This document shows, piece by piece, positions 1 through 10,752 of a DNA stretch of 31,084 nucleotides (position 1 is the first letter of the stretch; each line of letters opens with the position of its first letter). The notes beneath the pieces were generated by a model. The model did no database searches, was not told the DNA's origin, and saw only the letters and a list, made by a program, of their open reading frames with translations. The position numbers were made by a program, and so were the translations under genes. Source of the DNA: Oehlia diaphana (Eukaryota; Glomeromycota; Glomeromycetes; Glomerales; Glomeraceae); the NCBI GenBank assembly GCA_003833135.1, contig QZLH01000922.1, positions 1 to 31,084 of the forward strand. The letters run 5' to 3'.

Positions 1-735
1 CAGGTCCTGTTAGGACAGTCCTGGACCTGGTCCCAGGACCTGGTCCTGACTAAGTTATTTATAGATTTATGAATCTAGTGATAACTAAATATAAAAAAAG
101 TGATTTGCGATATTGCGATTCACTTTTTTATATTGATTTTATATAAAAAAAAGTGAGTTGCGGTATTGCGACTCACTTTTTTATATTGGTTTTATATAAA
201 AATAGTGAGTTGCGGTATTGCGACTCACTTTTTTATATTGGTTTTATATAAAAATAGTGAGTTGCGGTATTGCGACTCACTTTTTTATATTGATTTTATA
301 TAAAAATNCACTTTTTTATATTGATTTTATATAAAAAAAGTGAGTTGCGGTATTGTGACTCACTTTTTTATATTGATTTTATATAAAAAAGTGAGTTGCA
401 GTATTGCGATTCATTTTTTTATATGATTTTAATATAAAAATGTAAATCGCAATATCGCAACTCATTTTTTAATATGATTTTAATAATATAAAAAATGCAC
501 TGCAATATTGCAGTGCATTTTTTTATAATTTATTATTACTAAAATCAAATTTACAGAAAACTATACATATATAATTTAAAAATAATGTAATTTTATATAN
601 TATGTATTGATACTTTATTGGCTAGGACTTTTTAGGACCTGGTCCGCTTCTGGTCCAAAATTTGGACTTAAAGATCTGCAGACCAGGTCCTGAGACCAGG
701 TCTTTAGGTCTAGGACCTAGGATTTTACCATCCCT
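1..735. mobile_element. Terminal part of a non-autonomous DNA transposon-like element, possibly hAT type (left end outside window)
   Basis: Two blocks dense in GGTCC/GGACC words (1-50 and about 622-712) flank a palindromic minisatellite, giving an overall fold-back layout. The right block ends in ACCATCCCTA (about 728-737), whose reverse complement TAGGGATGGT resembles the ends of many hAT elements. No transposase is visible, so the element would be a MITE or fold-back type. The left end and one target duplication lie outside the window, so the boundary and family are inference. There are unknown bases at 307 and 600. Confidence 0.5.
96..525. repeat. Palindromic minisatellite, period about 52 bp, roughly eight units
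   Basis: Unit cores start near 100, 153, 205, 257, 340, 391, 442 and 497, so the period is 51-53 bp apart from the step across the unknown base at 307. Each core is an inverted repeat: GTGAGTTGC, a short loop, then GCGACTCAC, extended by A-runs on one side and T-runs on the other. Units are joined by a TTTTATATAAAA-like linker that is itself nearly palindromic. The sixth to eighth units are more diverged. The last is a perfect 20-bp palindrome (497-516). Confidence 0.9.
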
Positions 736-1205
736 ACACATGACACTGCAGAATTTTTGTATCACATTTCCTTTTTTAGTATAATTTTTATGTCTTTATT
801 ATTAACTTTACCTATAACTTAGCCGGTAACATCAGGAATTTTTTATATAAATTTTACCTAGTGTATGTGCATGTCATATCTAATATAAGTTTCCAGGATC
901 CTGCTCTTAGCATCATATGACAATACTAATTACTATTCTTATCTCCTTATTTTTTTTTCAGCAAGATATAAAGTATGTGGGAATATGTGAAAGTTTAGCC
1001 AACTTTTCGCAAAAATATTTCTCAGAGAAAATAATATAAATAAGGTATGTACAGTATATATTCTTTAATGTGAGTGGGTTAAGCAATTTTTTTACTATTG
1101 GATTCTTGCATTTAGGAGTCAAAATAGATAATAACAACATTACTATCAATTGTCTTATCATTCTTATAGGCAAACTTATGAATATTTCATGCATTAAAGT
1201 AATGT
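736..1205. other. Intergenic A+T-rich stretch, nothing recognised
   Basis: No credible coding, RNA or repeat signal was seen here on either strand. A possible minus-strand frame over 958-1224 is hydrophobic low-complexity translation of A+T-rich DNA. Confidence 0.5.
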
Positions 1206-1440
1206 AATCAATTACAATTTGCAAGGATGATGGTTATAGTGATCTCAAAACTGCGATTCAAAGCAGATTGGAGATACTATTTAATCAAATCCCTCTCAAA
1301 ATTTGTATAATTCAAGCCAGAAGCACTATTGAAAGGAAAATAGACATGTATGAGGATTTTATTAATATTTTTATTGAGGAACCTAAAGCAGAGCACTTCT
1401 ATTTCACTGTTTATTCGAATAATTTTCTGTATTATGTAGT
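1206..1440 (+). pseudogene. Possible coding remnant, unknown family
   Basis: From about 1208 one plus frame stays open to 1561 without an early ATG. Its first part (about 1226-1430) has the mixed polar and hydrophobic composition of real protein, with stretches such as GYSDLKTAIQSRLEILFNQ and an IERKIDMYEDF segment. The later part turns into hydrophobic low complexity. It could be one exon or remnant of a gene related to the decayed SAM-domain gene downstream. I do not recognise the family. Confidence 0.25.
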
Positions 1441-1694
1441 AATATATTTGCAATTTTTATGTAATATAAGCCAGCTTAGACCGCTTGGTCTCTCTACCCT
1501 TCTGACAAGGTTTTTTTATTTTTTAAATAAAGCATATGTCACGTATAATGATATAATATAATCGTCTGATAATTCTTTATTATATCTTAATTGCATATAT
1601 ATTGCAAAAACATTATGAATCAATATAAAAAAAAATAAATCATTTCTCTCCACTTTTATATCCATAAACCAGCTTTACCTGTAATTGCAGTCAA

Positions 1695-2898
1695 ATGCAT
1701 ATTTTTTTCACAAGTACAAACACACATATAAAAACTATATCTTCACAAGCTTTTTTATCCACTTCACCCACCTTAATAACAGAAGAAATTTCCATTAAAA
1801 CAATATTGGGCGTAATTAAAGATTTTAATACAGAGAAGCTTATTAAATATTTGAAAAAGAAAACTTAAAGCTAGAGGAGTCCCACTTTAAAATTTTATGC
1901 AAAGAAGAAATTTCTGGCCTTGCTTTTTTTGATGCAATTAAAGAGGATTTTTGAAGTTATAGTTTGAAAGTGATCCTGCAACAACATTAGCAAAATTTAT
2001 TGAAGGTCTCAGCCAAAAGTTACAAAATTATTCTTTGCTTAAGACTCTTGATGATTTGAAAGAAATGTTACGTAAAAATAAGGTCAATGGGGAAGATATA
2101 ACAAATATCAAGCAGTTTACTTTCAGTAGATAATTAATTAATTTTCAAACTAATTAGATAGCCATATTAACTTTATTGTTCTCTATAGTCTTCGAGAAGA
2201 TTAGTGATGATGATAAAGTGTTCAAATACTATATGGAGAATATTATCTTAAAACTTTCAAATGTGGAAACTATGACCAATGCTAATAAGGCAGCGCTGTG
2301 AATTTATCTCAGCTATATTATATGCATCAATTGCCATCGCCAAAAACTCACCTCTCAAGATATATTTATAGTATTGCAGAAGGATATTTCAGGAGAAGAT
2401 TCAATCAGCCGAGTTGATTATGTAATCAAAGCTCTAAAAGACCTCTTATGTATTACCAAAGAAAAGTCTCATAATATTAAGATCAGATATACACAGGTGC
2501 GTCTACTACACAAATCTGTATTTTTTAGAAGATTCAATATTAACACATTTTATTTTTCTTAGAATCTGACCCAGCTTGAAAGTGCATTTCAGACAAATAA
2601 GAAGTGGATTGCAGATCAAATGTTTGGAAATGATTATTTTGACTATATCTATGGTATTGTGACTAAAGGTATAGAGTGGTACTTTATCATATATACTCTG
2701 GATGGTATATACTCTATGAGTGAAAGCGAATATTGGATCAATCTTACGAAGTCTGCCATTAAAGAAAACCTTGAATTACTTTGAAGTAATATAAAAAGGG
2801 TAATAAGTATTATTGTTGGGTTGTTAAAGGATAGGATTAGTATTAATAGTTTCCCAGCTAGCAAGAGGGCTAGAATCAAAAAAATTATCAAAAAATAA
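1695..2898 (+). pseudogene. Decayed SAM-domain (sterile alpha motif) protein gene
   Basis: The first ATG (1695) opens a frame reaching a SAM-like start (EEISIKTILGVIKDFNTEKL). It stops at 1866-1868 because of a frameshift in an A-rich run near 1855-1860. The neighbouring frame continues the domain (ENLKLEESHFKILCKEEISG) until a TGA near 1952. A third frame then gives DPATTLAKFIEGLSQKL and DDLKEMLRKNKVNGEDITNI. The downstream body (about 2190-2496) is broken by a TGA at 2299-2301. A GT-AG intron (2497-2562, phase 0) leads to a last exon with NDYFDYIYGIV and NIKRVISIIVGLLKDR, cut by a TGA at 2782-2784 before the natural end at 2896-2898. SAM domains mediate protein-protein contacts; proteins of this layout are abundant in Rhizophagus. 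With at least two frameshifts and three stops, the gene is dead. Confidence 0.75.
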
Positions 2899-3289
2899 TA
2901 TGTATCCTGGACTACATTTCAAACATTTATATTATTTTTCACATGTAGTAATAAAAAATTTTTCTTAGCAAAAGTGATCGATATGAATAATTATTTATGC
3001 ACATATGATTTTTAATTATAAAGATTCTTTATGGTCATATTATGTGAATATCTGTTTATTTCCTGAAAGGAGTAATATGATATGTATACTGACTTTGTAA
3101 TATGTATGTACAAAAAATAAATTTGTATTTACAAATTTTATGCGGTATTATCACTTTATTAAATGAAAATTTTTATAAGCATAAATATTAAAGAATTATT
3201 GAATATTCTACAATGTGAAAAATTAATCTAATTCTCTTAATATTTCTGATTAATTAATGCAATACAAATAAAAAAATCCTTTGTGTTTA
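2899..3289. other. Intergenic stretch between SAM relic and Crinkler gene 3' end
   Basis: A+T-rich convergent intergenic DNA. No feature beyond probable 3' ends of the two flanking genes was seen. Confidence 0.5.
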
Positions 3290-5928
3290 TCAATAATTAT
3301 TTTCACTTGGCCTATCTACTAAACTACGATAAGTAAATGCTGGAGAAAGATACAACTCCATATTATCTGGATAAATGAGAAGTAGTTTGGGCATTTGTTC
3401 CATATCAATAGTTCCTATACAGGTCCAGTTTGTAAACAAGACAAGAATCACATCATACTCAGTTTTATAATTTTCTACTGATGCCATTGTTGTATCATAC
3501 CATCGTTTAATCACTGGTGTGGAAATAGTAGTAGTTGCATCACGTTCTGAGTATTTAATTTGCGAAAAAATTGCTAATTTCTTTTCTTCATCAGCAGAAT
3601 CAAGAATCCAGCGGTGATTAATGTTAGCACATCTTTGGTAACAGCGAAAAATGCCTCTGTCAAATTCGCGAGATACATTATCATCACATAATACAAATTT
3701 AGTAAATTTGGCAATGTCACTTGTTTTTACAGGAAATTTCTCATTTTCAGTAAAGACTTTAAGCTTGCGTAATTGTACTTTACGTTGAAGAAGTGTGCTA
3801 GCACCTTTTGCACCAGGAAATATATCAGATAGTTGCCAGTTCTTATTAGTTTGAATGGCAAGATCATTAGTTATCCTTTTTATTTCAGCATTGATTTTGC
3901 TTTTTTCGTAACTATCTGTTTGATTTTTATCTTCTACTTCAAGATGATAAATTTTATGCTTAATGGACAAAATTATTGAATTCTTAACTTCAATTAAACT
4001 ATCAATAATAGCTTTTTGGTAATATCCATATAGATTTTTAAAATCTTGCCACTGCCAAGGGACATCATATGTTGGGATTAAGAGAAGGTTATCTGGAAAT
4101 ACAGTTTCTACATTAGAAGTAAGGAGAATGTTGTTGAGTATCTTCAATAGAATGAAGGGCATAACAATGGTATGCTGTTCACCTTTAAAGTTGGAGAGAT
4201 AAATCAAACCAGCCCGCTCAAGTTCACCAATAGTCATGCTACTGGGCAACAGAAAATCTCGCTTGATAGATTGCCTAGTGAGCCCAAATGAGATTATAGT
4301 ACGTATATCATCTAAGCTCTTCCAATTACCTGGATTATTCCCAATCTTAGCAATTGTCCGCTTAGAAATTTTATTAAAAAGTTGATTCCCCCAATCAAAA
4401 TCTGATGTGAGAACAGAAGGGCTTAAAAGATCATCAATGAACTTTGGAATGAAACCAGTGTCATATATAGCAATACAAAAGTGATTCTGTTTCAGAACAA
4501 AGTTACAAAATTTTGTTGAAAGACTCTCGATACTTTCATCATTAAGATTATTAGATGAATAATATTTATTGAGACTTTGAGTCACTAGTTCTCTTCCCTT
4601 ATCAGTTGCTTGCCTCAAATATTCATACTTGTCAAGAAACATAGATCTTGCTGATTCATAATTCAAAGGTTTGAGGTTCAATGATCTTTGAGGATATTCT
4701 GTAGGTAAAAAATTAATATCAATAGCAGATGTTCCTGTACAGATTGGGACGATAAAATAATTGGCATTGGAATTTTCACACATGACACTACCAATCTCTT
4801 TTAGCATTGTTTTAAAGAATTTGCAAGCTAATTCCCATGATGTTTTTTGGTGAATTCGAACATCATCAATGTACAGTTGAAATTCATCAAGATGGATGAT
4901 GATGGCATAAACTGACTGCTGGTTTGTTTCTAAGCGAAGTTTAAGAATATGTGAGATCACATTGGAAAGGTTTAAGCACTTAGTATTCATATCTAACAAA
5001 TCAGATAGACACCCAGACACCAAACCTAAAGCTACTGCTACACGTGCTCCTATTCGTACACTTGAGTCTTTCTTATTATCGAAACCCATAAGATATTTGC
5101 ATCTATTGTTCAAATCAATAAAGATGTAGCAGGGATCTTTCAAAGCTTTCTTGAATTCATCAGTGTAGTTATTCTTTGCTTTCAGACTGGATAACAGATA
5201 TTGTGACTCCCATCCTATTCGTGTCTTTCCTATTCCTATTCCTCCAGGGACTTGGACAAAATGATGATCTTTGTGATCGTTACTTGTACGTTTTTCATAA
5301 TTGAGACAAGCGACATCTAAAATTAAATTCAAAGCTTCATCACGGTCATAGAACTTGTAGAGATTAATTTTTACATAAGGAGATAGTAATGTTGGCGAAA
5401 AAACTAAGCTTTTTTCTTTCTTTTTAGATCTACTTTTTTCATCCAAGTATGAGTCATTATATCTTCTTTTTTCTAATTGAATAAAAATATGTGAGATAAT
5501 GCAAATTTTTTGTTCAAGAGGTAAACTATTGGGAGACACTTACTAGTAGTGGCGGGCTTTGGCGGTTTTACGATAATGTGAATGTGATTATGTGAAAATA
5601 CATAATTAACTGGAAAAATCGTTCTAATCAATTCATCTGGACTCAAATCTTTACCAAGTTCTTGTTCAAGATCAGTATCATTAAAAAAATGCTTATTAAG
5701 TACTTTTAACTTCTTATTATCTTTTTTGAAAGGGGTTTCGAACTTCCATAGCCTCAGGTTATTAGCTTCATTGTTGTTAGGCCATATTTGTTTCTTAAGA
5801 TGTTCAAAGGAGAACTTTTCAATAGGGACATCAACTCCTTCAACACGAGTTATTTCGCCAATGTCAACCAGAATGGCACTATTAATAGGAGTACCTAGAA
5901 GGTAACAATATAACGTAATGTTGGCCAT
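3290..5928 (-). CDS. Crinkler (CRN/CR) family protein with P-loop NTPase and probable nuclease domain
   Basis: Two exons, 5928-5544 and 5472-3290, joined across a 71-bp GTAAGT...TTAG intron in phase 1, encode 855 residues. The N-terminus (residues 1 to about 125, starting MANITLYCYLLGT) matches the ubiquitin-like Crinkler header, with the usual LKKQIW segment and a closing HIIVKPPKP. The second exon holds a P-loop NTPase: Walker A GGIGIGKT (residues 205-212) and Walker B IIIHLDEFQ (about 319-327), followed by a TGTSAIDI strand. The C-terminal region ends in a restriction-endonuclease-like segment, LDSADEEKKLAIFSQIKYS (about 752-770), reading as D-x(n)-QxK rather than ExK. Crinkler-family proteins are described in oomycetes and fungi as secreted or nuclear-acting effectors, or as proteins used in conflict between genomes. 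No clear signal peptide is visible. Transposon debris lies on both sides. The family call is firm; catalytic activity and role are inference. Confidence 0.88.
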
Positions 5929-6130
5929 ATATCTGCAAATGCAGAAATCGAGAGTTAAAACATGGTCAAAAAATTAATTTTTCAGTAATATAAAATAAAG
6001 ACCTTTTTGGATTTAATATTGGACTAGAATTTTGAATTTAGTTTGTACCTAGAATGGCAGAAGTACTTGAGATAGTGAAGAATAGTTTGACATTTTGATT
6101 ATGTGACACATATATATGTTTCCATAAATG
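5929..6130. other. Upstream region of the Crinkler gene
   Basis: This is about 200 bp of A+T-rich DNA between the Crinkler start codon and the transposon relic. It must contain the promoter unless the relic supplies it. No specific element is recognised. Confidence 0.4.
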
Positions 6131-7609
6131 GTTGTTGACTAATTATTACGAACTGTAAGCCAGCAAACTTAGTGAACAGTTAGTAATTCAAACCTGTTTG
6201 ATTGGAATTTTCAAGCAACCAATGATATTAATAGTTAAAACAATATACAAATCTTAAATGAATTAATAATGCCAGCATCAGCAGATTGCAAATATGCTGT
6301 AGTATTGGGTGGCAAATAATGTATTGTAATATTTGTTAATAACTTTGAATTACTAACAGAATGAACTGGAGCATTATCTACCAAAAGAAGAATCTTTCTA
6401 TTTCGTTTTTTCATCTTTTAGTTCAAAAGTTTTAAGTATTTATTCCAAATAGATGTTTACATCCAAGCGCTTTTATTCCAAAAATAATCAACAGAAAGCT
6501 TTGATTTATTAATTCCAATTAAATTTCTTGGTGTTTGATACTTATGAATAAAAAGTGCAGGAAGTTTAATAGAACCAGTTGCATTAAATATTAATAAGAG
6601 CGTTAATTTTTTCGTTTCAGAAAGAGGACCTGTAGATAATGTTTAAAAGGTTCCAATTTCCAATACAATCCTAAAAGAAATATATTATTTAATAAATTTA
6701 AAATAATATTGATCAGTATAATAACCATAATCTAAATTATTTAAAATTCCAAGATTTCTCAATAATTACCTATTTCATCACAATTAAATACATTTTCAAG
6801 ATCAAAATTACTAATTAATTCTGTAATTTTTCTCTTTCTTTGATTAATTCTTTTTCACTTGGTTCACTCTGTGCTTCCTCATGTTTATTATATTACTTGA
6901 TATTATATCTTTTTTTAAAATTGTTTAACCGTCCAGCTGACCCAGTAAAGCCTTCAATATTCATTAATCTTGCAAATCAAAAGCTTTAGCTATGATAATT
7001 TCTCCTGTTATAATTCTATTAGCAGATAAAGTATTTGTAATCCAAATTGCCAAAGCTTCTTCTAATTCAGAAAATTTTGGCAATTTTTCTCTTTGTTTAG
7101 CTATATTAAATCATTAAATTCTATATTTAACCATTTTTCTTTGTTTTTCAAAATATTATAAACGGTATTTTTTTTTACACCAAATTTTTTTTCTATTTCT
7201 TCTTGTGATAATAATGGATTTTCATTATGAAGCAAACATAACTCTTTCTTTTCTCCAAAAGTTAGAACCTTTCTTTTTTTAATGTTATTTCATTATTTAC
7301 CTTTTTTCTTTTTTGGTTCATAATAATGTGATTATTAAAAAGTCTGAAGACAAAGAAAATTTTTTCATTATTTAATCAATCTAACTGATTCTAACAATTT
7401 TGTGACCAGTTTGGTATATCAAATTTTTTTTATTATATTTTATAATAAACAGTAAATCAATAAAAGTTCAGTACATATTACATCAAGTTTTATATGAAAT
7501 TTGGTATATCAAGACTATTTTAAATACTATAAAACTGGTTTTTAAAAAAAAGTTCAGTAAGTTGAGAGTTCGTTACATCATGGGTTTGTTATATTGAGGT
7601 CAGACTGTA
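6130..7609 (-). mobile_element. Dead pogo/Tigger-type (Tc1/mariner superfamily) DNA transposon
   Basis: The right end is readable: read on the minus strand it begins CAGTCTGACCTCAATATAAC at 7607, and the flanking TA at 7608-7609 is the dinucleotide expected as target duplication. Inside lies a broken DDE transposase. A degenerate left terminus may lie near 6130-6176, where words like ACGAACT and AACTTAGTGAAC echo the inner part of the right end, but this is weak. The terminus also contains short internal repeats (TTGGTATATCAA twice, AGTTCAGTA twice) between 7410 and 7570. Confidence 0.75.
6235..7321 (-). pseudogene. Pogo/Tigger-like DDE transposase, disrupted
   Basis: The minus strand from ATG 7321 gives only 19 codons before a stop, then continues in other frames. 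An HTH-like start reads LTFGEKKELCLLHNENPLLS and EEIEKKFGVKKNTVYNILKN. A CENP-B-type second DNA-binding part reads IEGFTGSAGRLNNFKKRYNI. A DDE core reads KLTLLLIFNATGSIKLPALF then KILLLVDNAPVHSVSN and ITIHYLPPNTTAYLQSADAG; the DNAPxH and LPPNTT words are hallmarks of this superfamily. Several stops and frameshifts (for example after DYFWNKSAWM) rule out a working enzyme. Such enzymes cut and paste DNA at TA sites. Confidence 0.85.
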
Positions 7610-8087
7610 TATAAGTATTCTATTAATTTGTTTTTATTATATTTCTTTTAATTTATAAAATAGTAATATTTAATTTTTTTAACTATTTAATAAATTGATA
7701 TATATAATGTACAGTTAAGTACTTATCTAATAGTAATTTTTAAATACTAAGTAAAAATCATTTAATTTATTATTATTAATTATTGCAATATATTAGAAAT
7801 TATACTTATTAATATAAAATAAAAATTTCTTAAAGTAGTTAATTGATAAATTAAATAAAAATTTTCAGATAAAAAGCTTTTAATAGAAGCAAAAGCTTTC
7901 TAATAATTACAATAACAAAAATCAGAATCTTCTTCAAAAAGTATAACAGCTGCAATAATAACTTTAACAATCAGTAAAAAATGTTATATATTTAGAAATA
8001 TAGCTATTTTAAAATTAAATTGATTGTATATTTAAATTGTAAGTATTTTTATATTTAAATAATTGAAAAAATCACAAAAACTTAACC
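7610..8087. other. A+T-rich intergenic stretch, nothing recognised
   Basis: No coding or structured RNA signal was found on either strand. The DNA is close to simple A/T sequence. Confidence 0.5.
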
Positions 8088-8640
8088 AGAATTGAATTTT
8101 ATTGAATTTATAAAATTATTAAGACCCAATAAATTTGAATTTATAAATTTATAAGTCCAATAAAATTGAATTAATAAATACTTAAATCCAATAAAATTAT
8201 TAAGTCCAATAAAGTTGAATCTAATTGAATTTATAAAAATTATTAAGTTTAATAAATTGAATATTATTGAATTTATAAAAATAATTAAGTTCAATAAAAT
8301 TGAATATTATTAAAATTATTATGTCCAATAAAATTGAATATTATTGAATTTATAAGTCCAATAAAAATTGAATATCATTGAATTTATAAAAATTATTAAG
8401 TTCAATAAAATTGAATATTATTGAATTTATAAGTCCAATAAAAATTGAATATTATTGAATTTATAAGTCCAATAAAATTGAATTTATAAATAGTTTAAAT
8501 CCAATAAAATTATTAAGTCCAATAGAGTTGAATCTTATTGAATTTATAAAAATTATTAAGTTCAATAAAATGAATTTATAAATTATTAAGTCCAATAAAA
8601 TTATTGAATTTATTAAATTATTTAATCCAATAGACCAATC
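8088..8640. repeat. Degenerate A+T-rich minisatellite
   Basis: The stretch is built of many imperfect copies of two words, ATTGAATTTATAAAAATTA and AAGTCCAATAAAATTGAA, in varying order, with related TTAAGTTCAATAAAATTGAA copies. The unit length is irregular, suggesting slippage and internal deletion. Apparent minus-strand reading frames rich in Ile, Asn, Leu and Phe across it come from the repeat and are not genes. Confidence 0.85.
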
Positions 8641-9230
8641 TTTATAAACTGATTTAATCATATATGTCAATTCTAAATAATCCTATAGGATAATATAATT
8701 TATAATTCAATTACAAATAGTAACAGTGCTAATACTAAAAGACAATTCCGAAATATACCTGGAATATCATAATGATCGTATGCATTGAAAATTAAAATGT
8801 GTTTCATTATTGCATTTAAAATCAATGTCAACCAATAATTATCGAAGAAGTTTTAAATTTTTTGTAAAAGCCATAATAATTATTTTTGTTTTAATAAAAT
8901 TTTGAAACATGGACACAAGCGGAGAAAACTTAAACAAATTTCAAGAAAATTCACATCAAAACAATAATGTTCAATTGAATAATAATGACAAGAATCAATG
9001 TGATAGATAGATGATAGTATGACATCGTACGAGAGTATCTACAGAATAACAAACATACAGTATGACTTTAAAGTAAAGAAATATGAACTCTAATCTTACT
9101 AGGATCTAAATTAAGATAAGTTTTTAATATATATGAGAGATAAAATGTGGTTGAAATTTCTATGCATAAATCGAAATCAAAAGTAAATAAACAAATTAAA
9201 TTAATTACAACCGAAAACGCGAAAAAGAAT
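8641..9230. other. Intergenic stretch with one tiny open frame
   Basis: Mostly featureless A+T-rich DNA. A 33-codon plus frame (ATG 8909, TAG 9008-9010, starting MDTSGENLNKFQENSHQNNN) is polar and Asn-rich. It could be a first exon of a lost gene or chance; there is no splice partner or homology that I can name. Confidence 0.3.
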
Positions 9231-9234
9231 CCAA

Positions 9235-9365
9235 ATTTCCCCTTATAAGAATATTGTGTATTGAGTAACATAAACTCGGGAAGGACCTGCGGTCTCGGTT
9301 GTTCCCCGTAAACAATCCCGAAGATCAAGTTTCAAAAAGTCTTTAGTGTAGGTTTATCAGGTTTA
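9235..9365. repeat. Possible dispersed-repeat fragment (G+C-richer patch)
   Basis: The stretch with GGGAAGGACCTGCGGTCTCG and TTGTTCCCCGTAAACAATCC is much richer in G+C than the surrounding kilobase and encodes no convincing protein. Its sharp edges suggest a fragment of a dispersed element. This is inference from composition only. Confidence 0.25.
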
Positions 9366-10752
9366 TCATAATCAAAAATTCTTAATTTTAAAGTTAATTC
9401 CAAAATAGCATATGCGTAATAACTGATTCTTTTCAGATAATACTTAAAAAACTTAAATAATAATAATAAAGTAACAATGATATTAAAAAAGTATAAATTT
9501 ATAATATTAAAAAAAAAAATAAAAATAAAAATATTTATCAATCGACAATTAAAAATATTAAAAATTAAAAATATATAAAAAAAATAAGGTTTTTTTATTT
9601 TAATTAAATTCCAATAAAAGTTAAATTTAAACTTTTTAATTAAACTGATTCAAGTAAAAGGGATCAAATCCTTGAATTCCATATTTAGCTAAAAACTTGT
9701 AAATTTTACAACATAATTGTAAATTTAATTTATTAACTTCGGATACAAACAATACTTAATTGACTATATTCAAAGAAAAATAAGAAGAGAAACGCGAATT
9801 TATTACTTATACATACATAAAACATATGCACATATATTTATTTAAAATATCCGTATTTTTTTTTTTTTATTATTATTACCAATCTTTTGTTTGTTATTAT
9901 TTATTTTATCTATTTTAATATATGTAATATATTAGTATATAGATATAGAATAGTGTCAATCATCAAACTTATCATCAAGATCATCAGGTGACAATTGGCT
10001 GTTTGAATGAATAAAATGAATAAATGAATAAGTAAATGAATTTTTTTTTTTTTCTTCTTCTTTTTTTTTTTTATGACAAGAAATAATAAAATTGATCCTT
10101 TGAAAAATATTATTACTAGTATTTAAATAATGATTTATTTTATTTTTATATTAAATTATCGGATATCATATTTCTTATTTCACCCGACTTCTGAAATTCT
10201 GGACAAAAAAAACATAAAATCGAATTTTGATATTGACCTGTGTAACTACCTCAATTGGTAATGATTTACATATACATATAATGTCACACAAAATTATTAT
10301 AATTATTATATACATGATTTGTAATAATAACCTCCCGGCATTTCAAACCGATTACCTGATTAGTTCGATCTTGAACTTTATTTCATGCTTGTATCATACA
10401 GTTTTACGTGTGAAGATTGACTTTAAGAAATCCAACCATGCTTTTATCAATTTATTAAAGAGACGCACAGACCGCAGTTATGTTGATTTTGGCATATATT
10501 CAATATGCGTTACTTTAACTGTTTTTTTTTTCAATACTCATTATACTTGAGTAAAAAAAAAAAAAAAAAAAAATTTTTTTTTTTTCAATCTCAACTTATA
10601 TAATTTATTTTAACCATTTCCTCCTTTTACCTTCTCTTTATTTTTTTTTTTACTAAACTTTCTACTCTTTATTTTCACATATATCCTCTCTTTTATTTCT
10701 CATTTATAGTGTATTTTTATGGCATGCTAGTAAAATTTTTTATCTCAACAGA
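9366..10752. other. Upstream region of the PH-domain gene
   Basis: A+T-rich DNA with long T and A runs (about 9855-9870, 10039-10072, 10550-10586). The last 130 bp before the start codon are pyrimidine-rich, and TTTTTATCTCAACAG (10738-10752) ends one base before ATG 10753. That looks like a 3' splice site, so a 5' UTR intron or an undetected upstream exon is possible. A 107-codon plus frame at 10227-10550 is low-complexity and is not supported as a gene. Confidence 0.4.

Noticed and set aside
96..525. CRISPR-like array of regularly spaced palindromes
   Set aside because: The whole 52-bp unit repeats, linkers included; there are no unique spacers and no cas genes, and the genome is eukaryotic.
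8082..8670. Two minus-strand reading frames of about 70 codons
   Set aside because: Both are translations of the A+T minisatellite (repeated Ile-Asn-Ser-Phe-Leu words).
9068..9541. Minus-strand frames of 86 and 69 codons
   Set aside because: They have hydrophobic low-complexity translation, no start context and no splice partner; only the G+C-richer patch within is notable.
10227..10550. 107-codon plus-strand frame upstream of the PH gene
   Set aside because: It has Ile/Phe-rich, coding-unlike composition and ends in a T-run; more likely promoter or UTR DNA.
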